A DNA stretch of 23,549 nt from Lachnospiraceae bacterium (GTDB lineage Bacteria > Bacillota_A > Clostridia > Lachnospirales > Lachnospiraceae), in assembly GCA_024684065.1 (NCBI GenBank), contig JAIKXO010000065.1:1-23549 (forward strand). Reading direction: 5' to 3'. Position numbers and translations under genes: made by a program. The notes beneath the pieces were generated by a model, which saw only the letters and a list, made by a program, of their open reading frames with translations, was not told where the DNA came from and did no database searches. Each line of letters begins with the position of its first letter. The first letter of the stretch is position 1. Positions 15,031-22,742 of this stretch are shown here, piece by piece.

Positions 15031-17191
15031 TCTCGTCACCGTCCTTAACGGACTCACCTTCTAAGCTCTTAAGACGGAAGGCTAACATAGTAAGGTCATC
15101 AAACTGCGGAGCATCCGCGACAAAGGCGTCTACATCGGCACGGACTTCGGTCAGAAGCGTTTCCGCGGAATCATCCGTATGTCCGGCAAGTATCTTTTCA
15201 AGACGATCCGTCCCATAGAGTTCGTTTCCGGAGTTGGTAGCCTCCGGTACGCCGTCAGTGTACAGGAACAGGCAGTCACCCTTCTTTAAAACGGTCTCGT
15301 TTGGTATATACTTAAGTCCCTCAAGAGTCGCTAAAGGCGGTTTCTTTCTGGGAGGAAGAAGGGCTTCAACCGTGCCGTCTTCATGAAGTATATACGGGTT
15401 TTCATGGCCGGCGTCGCAGAACTGCATGACACCGGTCTTAAGGTCAACGACCCCGAGCCAGGCCGTAACAAATAATTCTTCGCCGTTGCCCTCGCAGAGC
15501 TGGTTATTGGAATTGGCAAATACATCCTCGACCTTTTCGGCAAGCTGGGCATGGTTCTTGATGAGAGTTTTGGCTATCACCATAAATAATGCCGCAGGTA
15601 TTCCCTTCCCGGATACATCGGCCATGACAAGGGCAAGATGATCATCATCTATGAAAAAGAAATCATAAAAATCGCCGCCTACCTCCTTGGCAGGATCCAT
15701 CTTTGCATACAGGTCAAATTCCTTCCTGTTGGGGAAAGGAGGGAAGATGCAGGGAAGCATGGAAGCCTGTATGTTCGTCGCCACCGAGAGCTCGGCGCCT
15801 ATTCTTTCCTTTTCCGCCGTGATCTCCGTGATGTCCTTTATATACTGCTTCATACGGCCGGTCATTGTAACGAAGGCTTCGGCCAGGGTCTGTACCTCGT
15901 CGCCGGTATTCAGATCCCACTTGAAATCCAGCTGGTCGCCCTGAAGATTCCGGACACTGTCCGTAAGCTTTTCGATCGGCTTCGTGATCCTGTCTGCCTG
16001 GCGGTAGGAGAGGAATCCCGCAACGATACCCACGATAAGGACTATAAGGATCATCATGCCTACAGTAGTCATGATAGTATTCATGATGCTCTCGACCTGC
16101 TTATCATTGGATTCGTTCAGTGATGCCAGAAGATTCTTCGTGGGCTCTAAAACCTCTTCCTCGGGAAGCACTATTATGTATGTCCAGCCGACGGTTTCCA
16201 TCGGAGCATATGCCACATAGTAGGATTCATCATTGTAACTGATAAGACGGATATTGTTCTTTCCGGAGAGGGCAATCTTAACAAGCTCCGAAATATCGCC
16301 GCTTCCGGTCTCCCTGATGTCGTTATCGCTTCCATCGGCAAAGAACGGTTCACCCTCTTCTGCCCCGGAAAAAAGAACCTGCCCCAGATTGTTCACTATG
16401 CATGAATAACCGTTTTGACCAACGCGGAAGCTGCCGACTTCATCCTGGATCGAACTCAGATACATTCCGCCCCCGGCGACGCCTGCAAGCTTACCCTTAG
16501 AGTAGACCGGCACGCCGCAGGTTATTCCGTAATTGTCGCTGTCGGCATCCTTCATGATGCCGGTAAAAGCGGGTTCACCCTTTTCGACCGCCTGTATATA
16601 CCAGGGACGCTCCTTTGCGTCAAAGGTCAGAGGCTTTTCTTCCGTTGCGATATTAATATCCGAAATGATCTCGTTTCCGAGGAAAATACCGGTCTCCGTC
16701 GCAAAGTAGTCGGACGACATGGAATCATTTCCTACATGCACGGCCTTCATGGTACCCTGTGCCACAGCTATCTTTGAAAGCTCCCTCCGGAGGGATTCCG
16801 AATCCGGATCGACATCCGTCGCGTAGGCTACAATGGTCTCCGGATTTCCCATATCCGATTCAGTGACTTTCTTTAGCTTTGCTTCACCGTATCTGCCCGG
16901 ATTATCATAAATGTTCTGCATGGTATTGGCTATAATGCAGATATCATCCTGAAATTCCGAAAACCGGCCGTTTGACTGATTAGCCTTTCCGGTACACATC
17001 TCCGTAAGCTGGTCATGGGTCTGCTTGCTCATTGCATTTTCGGATATCTCCTCGATCTGGCTGCCGGTCTCCTGGTTATTGGCGATAAGCTTTTCACGCA
17101 TGTGGTCCATCTGTCGCAGCATGACTATAACTACGCTGAAAAGGATCAGTGCTACGGTGATCAGTGTCATAAAGAATATTTTCTTCTTCAT
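15023..17191 (-). CDS. dCache-HAMP-PP2C (RsbU/SpoIIE-type) sensor phosphatase
   Basis: This 722-aa protein has TM helices near 7-25 and 370-392. Between them is a double-Cache extracytoplasmic sensor, with typical ERPWYIQAVEKG and ITCGVPVYSKGKLAG segments. A HAMP linker (about 393-450), a helix with AELSVATNIQASMLP, and a PP2C/SpoIIE domain with EVGGDFYDFF (Asp507), ADVSGKG, YTDGVPEAT and DDLTML follow. All metal-binding Asp positions are present. By family it removes phosphate from a STAS protein when its sensor is triggered. dCache domains often bind amino acids or other small molecules. The ATG at 17191 follows AAAGGAG. A 229-base gap separates it from the RsbW-like gene upstream. Confidence 0.93.
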   Translation of the reverse strand: MKKKIFFMTLITVALILFSVVIVMLRQMDHMREKLIANNQETGSQIEEISENAMSKQTHDQLTEMCTGKANQSNGRFSEFQDDICIIANTMQNIYDNPGRYGEAKLKKVTESDMGNPETIVAYATDVDPDSESLRRELSKIAVAQGTMKAVHVGNDSMSSDYFATETGIFLGNEIISDINIATEEKPLTFDAKERPWYIQAVEKGEPAFTGIMKDADSDNYGITCGVPVYSKGKLAGVAGGGMYLSSIQDEVGSFRVGQNGYSCIVNNLGQVLFSGAEEGEPFFADGSDNDIRETGSGDISELVKIALSGKNNIRLISYNDESYYVAYAPMETVGWTYIIVLPEEEVLEPTKNLLASLNESNDKQVESIMNTIMTTVGMMILIVLIVGIVAGFLSYRQADRITKPIEKLTDSVRNLQGDQLDFKWDLNTGDEVQTLAEAFVTMTGRMKQYIKDITEITAEKERIGAELSVATNIQASMLPCIFPPFPNRKEFDLYAKMDPAKEVGGDFYDFFFIDDDHLALVMADVSGKGIPAALFMVIAKTLIKNHAQLAEKVEDVFANSNNQLCEGNGEELFVTAWLGVVDLKTGVMQFCDAGHENPYILHEDGTVEALLPPRKKPPLATLEGLKYIPNETVLKKGDCLFLYTDGVPEATNSGNELYGTDRLEKILAGHTDDSAETLLTEVRADVDAFVADAPQFDDLTMLAFRLKSLEGESVKDGDENA

Positions 17192-17420
17192 ATTTGGCGG
17201 GCTCCTTTACTCTGCTGCTGTTAAAGGTATGATGCTTTCTTCGGCTCCTGCCCATACCCGGTAAAGTATATGGCTATGTTACAACGGCAAAAAACCTTGG
17301 GGTGAGCCGGGCTTTTAACACACTCTCTGCACCGCAAGGTATATGGATCTATATCGAAGATTCAGGCTGTTTCTTTTGTCTTTGGCTGGAAGAAATGTCC
17401 TGCCCGCGAAACTGCTTAAA
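17192..17420 (-). other. Gap between RsbW-like gene and sensor phosphatase
   Basis: On the - strand a TATACT box (about 70 bases before the phosphatase ATG) could be a -10 element, but no good -35 is correctly spaced. No terminator with a T-run is visible. The two genes may be read through or the second may have its own weak promoter. Confidence 0.3.
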
Positions 17421-18056
17421 TTATTTATGTTCAAGCTTTCTTATGATCGTTACTTCCACCTTGTCACGATTGATGCCTATCTGAACATCATCCGCAAGAT
17501 TTCCGACTACCGACTTTTCTAGCTCATCCCAGGCGTCGGCGTTATCCTGGTCGGAATCCTTTTCATCGAAAAGGCTTTCCCTGTACTGCTTGAGAGACCA
17601 CATATTGCTCTGAAGAGTCTGGAAAGCAAAGGTCGGATCCCTCATCGTATCTTCCGGAGTCAGAAGGCCGTAATTTATAATAGCGCATTTGCTCAGATCA
17701 CCGGGAGACATAAAGGTCAGCTGGATCACTTCGTTTATCTTTCCCATGACTCCCTTTGCAAGAGTGTTCTTTCCGGTCGTGGACATCAACATAAGCTCAT
17801 CAAACTTCGAACGACTCATATTCGTTTTGCCGTTTAAATGGATCTTACAGATGTCTTTATCACCCTCGAACCAAAGCTCCGCTTCGATATCCTCGGTAAT
17901 ACCCCTCACCATGCCGATCGTTTCCTCAGCTAAAAGCCTTAAGCGCAGGGTGTCCTTCGGGCCGTAGCTTTCGTACTGCGCAAGCCTGTCGGCTTCCTCC
18001 AGTATCTTTTCTATCTGCTTATCGCCGTTACTGATTGAGATGTGATCCGTTGTCAT
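17421..18056 (-). CDS. RsbW-like ATPase-fold (anti-sigma factor type) protein
   Basis: The start at 18056 is set by GGGGGAGGAG just upstream and gives 211 aa. The N-terminal half resembles the HATPase_c fold of anti-sigma kinases: a helix LRLRLLAEETIGMVRGI stands where the N box should be, and TSGK-like TTGKNTLAKGVMGKI stands where the ATP-lid Gly motif should be. The usual Asn of the N box is not seen, so kinase activity is uncertain; it may only bind partners. The C-terminus (WDELEKSVVGNLADDVQIGI...) is charged and distinctive. Similar proteins beside SpoIIE-type phosphatases are familiar to me from Lachnospiraceae, but I cannot verify that here. It overlaps the small gene before it by 29 bases. 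It would fit as the partner of a STAS domain. Confidence 0.72.
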   Translation of the reverse strand: MTTDHISISNGDKQIEKILEEADRLAQYESYGPKDTLRLRLLAEETIGMVRGITEDIEAELWFEGDKDICKIHLNGKTNMSRSKFDELMLMSTTGKNTLAKGVMGKINEVIQLTFMSPGDLSKCAIINYGLLTPEDTMRDPTFAFQTLQSNMWSLKQYRESLFDEKDSDQDNADAWDELEKSVVGNLADDVQIGINRDKVEVTIIRKLEHK

Positions 18057-18264
18057 TGTTTGTATTCTCCTCCCCCGGTTTTTTCCAATCCGGAATGCCC
18101 GTTCCCGCAGCCGCCAGATTAAGAAGCTCGTCAGACAGCGGGATGATCTTTCCCGGACCATTTTTCCCCATATATCTTTGATCCGTATCAGCGATCACGG
18201 CTGAAAGATCTTTATTCTGCTCGAACTTCTGGTAATCGAATAATGCCTTTAACACGCTTTTCAT
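18028..18264 (-). CDS. 78-aa protein of unknown function with leader-like C-terminal motif
   Basis: The ATG at 18264 follows CAGGAGGG at ideal spacing. The protein begins MKSVLKALFDYQKFEQNKDL, then has a short helical and basic middle, and PLSDELLNLAAAGT near residues 42-55, followed by a hydrophilic Asn/Glu tail. The LSDELLNLAAAG segment recalls the LSxEEL...GG pattern of leader peptides, but the double Gly is replaced by Ala-Ala-Gly and it lies in the second half. Its 3' end overlaps the RsbW-like gene by 29 bases, so the two are translationally coupled and probably act together. No known function. Confidence 0.75.
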   Translation of the reverse strand: MKSVLKALFDYQKFEQNKDLSAVIADTDQRYMGKNGPGKIIPLSDELLNLAAAGTGIPDWKKPGEENTNNDNGSHLNQ

Positions 18265-18460
18265 AACGCCCTCCTGTATCACTCTGTTGTATGCCGGTAC
18301 CTGATCAATTCCTCTACATCTTTATACGCAGGAAAAGAAAAAATGGCAGAAAATTGTGTTAAGCGCATGATCTGCTATGCAAACCGGCGCAGTCATGAAA
18401 ATAATCTGTCCCTCCGGGGTTTATATCGAGCCGGAAGTGCGGTTTTTGGCACTCAATTCG
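18265..18460 (-). other. Long 5' leader of the minus-strand operon
   Basis: If transcription starts about 7 bases past the -10 at 18467-18472, the untranslated leader is about 195 nt. It contains no open reading frame that I trust and no riboswitch class I recognise. A small CCGGAG/CTCCGG-type pairing is possible near 18410, but nothing is decisive. Confidence 0.35.
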
Positions 18461-18466
18461 TTTGTC

Positions 18467-18496
18467 AGTATAAAACAGAAACACCGTTTTTGTCAA
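18467..18496 (-). promoter_or_regulatory. Sigma-A-type promoter for the minus-strand operon
   Basis: Read on the - strand: TTGACA (18496-18491), an 18-base spacer and TATACT (18472-18467). The -35 is perfect and the -10 matches the consensus at five of six positions. It faces the 78-aa gene at 18264. Confidence 0.75.
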
Positions 18497-18517
18497 TAAA
18501 AAACGCTTTTTGCGGTA

Positions 18518-18547
18518 TTGACAGGAGGGCATTTTATGTGTTAGTCT
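18518..18547 (+). promoter_or_regulatory. Candidate promoter of the T-box/trpB2 transcript
   Basis: TTGACA at 18518-18523 is a perfect -35. The -10 is weak: TAGTCT at 18542-18547 (spacer 18) preceded by TG, or TTAGTC at spacer 17. The site lies about 20 bases before the T-box leader begins, which supports it. Its -35 forms an inverted repeat with the opposing promoter's -35. Confidence 0.45.
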
Positions 18548-18561
18548 TTTCTAAACCGTTG

Positions 18562-19000
18562 AGGAAGAGTAAGTAAGTTGGAGCCTCCTTTTAAGAGAGA
18601 GCCGCGGACGGTGTGATCGCGGTAAAAGTGCTTTGGCCGAATGGACTTCTGAGGGCGAGAGGAAACGGAAAGCTATGCGCCGATCGTGTGCCTGGGAACG
18701 GACTTCAGTTTGTTCCGGTCCTTATATGTTTAAGCTTTCCGGAGTATGGGAGACGAAGCGGGATCTTCGTTAAAAAATCCGGCATATGGCGGCCTGCTTT
18801 AAAAAGGGCATAGCCGCGGAGACCAGATGGATGAAAAATCTTTACGGTAATGATTCGGTCTGAAGACCGAATCGGCACAGTCCGGTCGGTAGTATGCATT
18901 GAGTGGGTGTAGTTTACACCAAGCGGGGTGGCACCGCAGGTAATGAATATCACTACCTGTCCCAGCAGTAACTTAGCTGTATGGGGCAGGTATTTTTTTA
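18562..19000 (+). ncRNA. Tryptophan T-box riboswitch leader with intrinsic terminator
   Basis: The leader has T-box landmarks in order: AGAGAG near 18594, the distal stem I region GGACGGTGTGATCGCGG near 18606-18622, a specifier loop GAATGGAC with TGG (Trp) at 18642-18644, and the T-box/antiterminator sequence AAGCGGGGTGGCACCGCAGG at 18921-18940. A terminator follows, pairing TACCTGTCCC (18954-18963) with GGGGCAGGTA (18983-18992), then a T-run to 18999. By family, uncharged tRNA(Trp) pairs with TGG and the bulge, favouring antitermination and expression of the downstream gene when tryptophan is scarce. Confidence 0.92.
18953..18999 (+). terminator. T-box terminator hairpin
   Basis: A 10-bp stem containing one G-U pair, 18954-18963 with 18983-18992, is followed by seven consecutive T residues. 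It is mutually exclusive with the T-box antiterminator just upstream. Confidence 0.85.
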
Positions 19001-19105
19001 TCTGTCCCGGGAGCATCGCAGTGCCTAAGCCTAAACGCACGATCTGCTGCGCAGTGCGGTGCAAAGTCAATTAATGTTTTATAATTAAGGAAAGGAGACA
19101 GAAAG

Positions 19106-20479
19106 ATGTCAGAAAACAAGATCCCCTACAAAATCTATTTAAATGAGGATGAGATGCCGAAGGCATGGTACAGCCTGCGGGCCGATATGAAAAATAAGCC
19201 GGCTCCCCTGCTTAATCCCGGAACCCTGCAGCCGCTTACGGCAGAAGAGCTTTCGGCGGTGTTCTGCGAGGAACTGGTGGAGCAGGAGCTCGATGAGACC
19301 ACGCAGTATGTGGAGATACCCGGGGAGATCAGGGATTTTTATAAAATGTACCGTCCTTCACCCCTGGTAAGAGCATACTGTCTTGAGGAAAAGCTTCAGA
19401 CACCTGCAAAGATCTACTATAAATTCGAGGGAAACAATACAAGCGGAAGCCATAAATTGAATTCCGCGATCGCCCAGGCTTATTACGCAAAGAAACAGGG
19501 CTTAAAGGGTGTGACCACTGAAACCGGAGCGGGACAGTGGGGCACCGCGCTTTCCATGGCCTGTTCCTATTTTGACCTTGACTGCAAGGTTTTTATGGTA
19601 AAGGTATCTTATGAGCAGAAGCCTTTCCGAAGAGAGGTTATGCGCACCTACGGAGCATCGGTCGTGCCTTCACCTTCGGAGACGACAGAGGTCGGAAAAA
19701 AGATCCTCAGTGAGCATCCCGGAACCGGCGGGAGCCTTGGATGCGCCATTTCGGAGGCAGTTGAGGTAGCGACAAAGAATCCGGGTTACCGTTATGTGCT
19801 GGGAAGCGTTTTAAACCAGGTGCTTTTACATCAGTCGGTTATAGGGCTTGAGACAAAGATCGCTATGGATAAATACGGGATCAAACCGGATATAATCATC
19901 GGATGCGCCGGAGGAGGTTCAAATCTTGGCGGCCTTATCGCTCCGTTTATGGGAGAAAAGCTCAGGGGTGAAGCGGATTATCAGATAATCGCTATAGAGC
20001 CCGCATCCTGCCCGAGCTTTACAAGAGGCGTGTTCGCGTATGATTTCTGTGATACCGGACTAATCTGCCCTCTTTCAAAGATGTATACACTTGGAAGCGG
20101 ATTCATTCCTTCGCCGAACCATGCCGGAGGACTTCGGTTCCACGGAATGAGCCCGATCCTTTCACAGCTCTATCATGACGGCTTTATGGAGGCAAGAAGC
20201 GTAGAGCAGACCTCGGTATTTGAGGCGGCCGAGCAGTTTGCCCGTGTCGAGGGCATCCTTCCCGCTCCGGAGAGTTCACATGCGATCCGCGCGGCTATAG
20301 ACGAGGCGCTTAAGTGCAGGGAGACAGGTGAGGAAAAGACGATTCTCTTCGGACTTACCGGTACCGGTTATTTTGATCTGGTTGCCTACGAGAAATATCA
20401 TGAGGGGCAGATGACAGATGAGATCCCGACGGATGAGCAGTTAGCAGAGTCCATTTCGAAACTTCCGAAAGTTGATTAA
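19106..20479 (+). CDS. trpB: Tryptophan synthase beta chain, TrpB2 type
   Basis: This 457-aa PLP enzyme joins indole and serine to make tryptophan. Its length and the long N-terminal extension (about 60 residues more than classical TrpB) match the TrpB2 subfamily, which often lacks a tight TrpA partner. Visible sites are FEGNNTSGSHKLNSA with PLP Lys117, ETGAGQWG, the phosphate-binding GCAGGGSNLGG, and a C-terminal GLTGTGYFDL. The ATG at 19106 follows AAAGGAG. No trpA or other trp gene is nearby; the gene stands alone behind a Trp T-box, so it may salvage free indole, common in gut and rumen. TrpB2 is functionally tryptophan synthase in several studied cases, though some members may use other substrates. 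Confidence 0.93.
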   Translation: MSENKIPYKIYLNEDEMPKAWYSLRADMKNKPAPLLNPGTLQPLTAEELSAVFCEELVEQELDETTQYVEIPGEIRDFYKMYRPSPLVRAYCLEEKLQTPAKIYYKFEGNNTSGSHKLNSAIAQAYYAKKQGLKGVTTETGAGQWGTALSMACSYFDLDCKVFMVKVSYEQKPFRREVMRTYGASVVPSPSETTEVGKKILSEHPGTGGSLGCAISEAVEVATKNPGYRYVLGSVLNQVLLHQSVIGLETKIAMDKYGIKPDIIIGCAGGGSNLGGLIAPFMGEKLRGEADYQIIAIEPASCPSFTRGVFAYDFCDTGLICPLSKMYTLGSGFIPSPNHAGGLRFHGMSPILSQLYHDGFMEARSVEQTSVFEAAEQFARVEGILPAPESSHAIRAAIDEALKCRETGEEKTILFGLTGTGYFDLVAYEKYHEGQMTDEIPTDEQLAESISKLPKVD

Positions 20480-20491
20480 ATGAGGAATTGA

Positions 20492-20575
20492 TCCGATCTG
20501 ACGATCGGACTTATTCGGCATTTGTCAAGGCAAATGCCGAATTGCTCAGGCACGGACCAAAGTTCGTGCCTGAGC
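20492..20575. repeat. Three tandem perfect hairpins after trpB2
   Basis: Hairpin 1: 20492-20498 with 20503-20509, loop TGAC. Hairpin 2: 20513-20524 with 20531-20542, a perfect 12-bp stem. Hairpin 3: 20544-20557 with 20562-20575, a 14-bp stem with one G-U pair and loop CAAA. They are packed with 1-3 bases between them and lack T-runs. Possible roles are 3' end protection, a REP-like element or a protein-binding site. Confidence 0.7.
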
Positions 20576-20584
20576 GTACGATTT

Positions 20585-20608
20585 ACTGCGCATATCGGCG
20601 CAGTTTTT
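20585..20608 (+). terminator. Intrinsic terminator of the trpB2 transcript
   Basis: ACTGCGC (20585-20591) pairs with GCGCAGT (20598-20604) around loop ATATCG, followed by TTTTT. It is the last of four hairpins after trpB2. Confidence 0.8.
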
Positions 20609-20609
20609 G

Positions 20610-20618
20610 TGTTATAAT
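20610..20618 (+). promoter_or_regulatory. Extended -10 promoter for the lipoprotein gene
   Basis: TGTTATAAT is an extended -10 (TG-N-TATAAT) with a perfect TATAAT at 20613-20618. No good -35 is present at 16-18 bases upstream. It lies directly after the terminator and 55 bases before the ATG at 20673. Confidence 0.6.
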
Positions 20619-20672
20619 ATGAAGCAGCGGTACATGAGCAGGTGTGGCAATAAATAAACGGAGGAATCGGAT

Positions 20673-21740
20673 ATGAAGAAAAAGATCATATGTATGGCTT
20701 TTGTTATCGCAGCTTTGTCGTTGTCAGCCTGCGACGGAGCGGATGGGGACCTGATGGCTCTTGAAGGATATGCCGAAAAACTTGAAGAGGTCGCGGACAG
20801 TGTGGAGGCTGAAGCTGAAGCTCTCGAAGATTTCGCGGACAAAAATGACGCTGATTCAGAGGAACCGGAAGAGAATGCAGAGGATACCGGGGATATAACG
20901 GATGCGAAGGATTCCGGCGAGCCTGATCTTAAGGCCATGATCCTTGAAGAAGCCGTGGCGGATGAGGATGAGCTTTTATTCTTTGACGCGCAGGATTTTG
21001 ACGGAGACGGGACTAAAGAGGCGTTTGCCATTACAGGAGAGTCTCTTGATGACTTCGAGGAACTGGATATAGCGGAAGGCGCCGTTTGGTTTGCGGGAAG
21101 CGACGGCTGCGTTAAGCTCATTGATTCGGACGGAATGGGAACGTCAATTTCGGACCGCATCATGACTCTGGGAGATACAAAATACGTGCTCTTTGATAAT
21201 GTGTATGCGACAGGGATCCAGACCTTTGCCTGGTCCGTCTCTGACGGAAACGCCGTTGAAGCTGCTTTTTCCGGAGCCGGAGAGATATTGCCGGATGAGG
21301 ACGGGGAAGATGTGTTCGAAATAATGGACAGCAGCTATGACAGCATTTATGACCCCGAGATTGACGGATTGCTCGGACATACATGGAAACATTATTATTT
21401 CTTCTATAATAAAGAGGATGACAGTGTTTACGAATACGGCGGAACGGAGATAGATAAGGACAAGGCCGAAGAGCTTTGCGGAATGGACATAGTCGGGGAG
21501 TTCCTTCCCGAAGATGACAGGCTTGACAGCCTGTTTTTACGCGGAAACGGCCTGGTGGTCATGAACTACGAGCATGAGGAGAACGAAGAGATATATTATT
21601 TCCATATTATATATGATTTTGTCGGAGGAACCTTTATAGACGATACCGGAGAGGAAACCGGGGAGGAGCCTTTAGAGGGTACCTATAAGGAAGCACTGTG
21701 CCCTGACATGGCATACTATCCGGAGGTTCCGGGATTTTAA
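20673..21740 (+). CDS. Acidic lipoprotein of unknown function
   Basis: This 355-aa protein has a lipoprotein signal peptide ending in lipobox LSAC. A highly acidic, low-complexity segment rich in Glu/Asp/Ala (about 25-90) follows. DAQDFDGDGTKEAFAIT (near 108-124) matches the DxDGDG...E calcium-binding loop of FG-GAP/dockerin-like sequences. The remainder is a mixed alpha/beta domain rich in Asp, Glu and Tyr, with no family I can name. GGAGGAA stands 7 bases before the ATG. It is probably anchored on the outer face of the membrane and calcium-binding. It lies between trpB2 and a sugar ABC operon but has its own promoter. Confidence 0.8.
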   Translation: MKKKIICMAFVIAALSLSACDGADGDLMALEGYAEKLEEVADSVEAEAEALEDFADKNDADSEEPEENAEDTGDITDAKDSGEPDLKAMILEEAVADEDELLFFDAQDFDGDGTKEAFAITGESLDDFEELDIAEGAVWFAGSDGCVKLIDSDGMGTSISDRIMTLGDTKYVLFDNVYATGIQTFAWSVSDGNAVEAAFSGAGEILPDEDGEDVFEIMDSSYDSIYDPEIDGLLGHTWKHYYFFYNKEDDSVYEYGGTEIDKDKAEELCGMDIVGEFLPEDDRLDSLFLRGNGLVVMNYEHEENEEIYYFHIIYDFVGGTFIDDTGEETGEEPLEGTYKEALCPDMAYYPEVPGF

Positions 21741-21808
21741 GCTTCACCGGGAGAAAACGATGTAAAGTGTCAAATGGCCGGCAGGCTTTTATTATCAGGT
21801 AATCATTT

Positions 21809-22738
21809 ATGGAAAAAGAAGCATCTGAACTTAATTACGTCAGGCCGGAAGACAGCGCATATTCCAGGCGGGTAAACAGAGTCGTGACATTTTTGTTCAC
21901 GGCTCTGGCTTTTGTTGTCTTTCTTCCTGTTCTTCTTGTAATGATCGTATCGGTATCATCGCAGGACAGCGTGACGGCTGTCGGCTACAGCTTTTTTCCG
22001 CAGTCCTTTTCCCTGGACGCATACAGGTATCTGGCCGGATCCGGCGGGTATCTGGCCAGGTCCTTTTTTAATTCGCTCTTTATCACTGCCGCGGGAACGG
22101 TCCTGGGGCTTCTTCTGATGTGCCCGATGGCTTACGCGCTGTCAAGAAAGGAATTCAGGCTCAGGGGAGGCATGCTTGTCTTTATCATGATCCCGATGCT
22201 TTTTTCCGGCGGACTCGTTGCAAGCTACATGGTAAATACGCAGATTCTGTATCTCAGGAACACTTACCTTGCGCTTATCCTGCCCGGACTGTGTTCCACC
22301 TGGTATATCCTGATCATGAGGAATTACTTCATGGATTCCCTTCCGGATGCCATGCTCGAGGCGGCGAAGATCGACGGGTGCCGGCAGATCGAGATCCTTA
22401 CGAAGATCGTTATCCCGGTCTCGAAGCCGGTGATCATGACGGTAGCAGTATTTGAAATCTTTTCATACTGGAACAGCTGGTACCCTTCCCTGCTTTACCT
22501 TGACAGCAATCATACGGAGCTCTATCCCCTGCAATATGTGCTTGTAAATATGGAAAGAAGTATTGACACAATAACCCGGGACGCGCAGTACCTCTCCGGG
22601 ATGCAGTCATATACCCCGCCGGCCGTTACGATACGGATGGCTTTGGTCGTCGTCGTGATACTGCCGGTCATGATACTGTTTCCTTTTTTCCAGAAATTTC
22701 TGCAGACCGGAATGGCGGTCGGCGCGGTCAAGGGGTGA
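21809..22738 (+). CDS. ABC transporter permease, LplC/CUT1 sugar type
   Basis: This 309-aa membrane protein has about six TM helices. The cytoplasmic EAA loop, LEAAKIDGCRQIEILTKIVIP, marks binding-protein-dependent permeases. The N- and C-terminal patterns match LplC/YtcP-type permeases that import oligosaccharides or their derivatives with a partner LplB-type permease. The ATG at 21809 has only a weak AGGTAA upstream. A solute-binding protein gene follows 4 bases later. The partner permease is not in the window; in these systems the ATPase is often a shared MsmK-type encoded elsewhere. The region 21741-21808 before it shows no clear promoter. Confidence 0.9.
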   Translation: MEKEASELNYVRPEDSAYSRRVNRVVTFLFTALAFVVFLPVLLVMIVSVSSQDSVTAVGYSFFPQSFSLDAYRYLAGSGGYLARSFFNSLFITAAGTVLGLLLMCPMAYALSRKEFRLRGGMLVFIMIPMLFSGGLVASYMVNTQILYLRNTYLALILPGLCSTWYILIMRNYFMDSLPDAMLEAAKIDGCRQIEILTKIVIPVSKPVIMTVAVFEIFSYWNSWYPSLLYLDSNHTELYPLQYVLVNMERSIDTITRDAQYLSGMQSYTPPAVTIRMALVVVVILPVMILFPFFQKFLQTGMAVGAVKG

Positions 22739-22742
22739 GGAT

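Noticed and set aside
18705..19070. 121-codon open frame on the - strand between the operon and trpB2
   Set aside because: It lies across the T-box antiterminator and terminator, whose structure explains the sequence; no ribosome binding site or domain supports it.
19080..19085. TATAAT just before trpB2
   Set aside because: It lies only about 20 bases before the ATG, overlaps the approach to the ribosome binding site and has no convincing -35; the T-box leader promoter upstream is a better explanation.
20492..20575. Possible CRISPR-like array from tandem hairpins
   Set aside because: The units differ in sequence and there are no regular spacers; they are unrelated inverted repeats.
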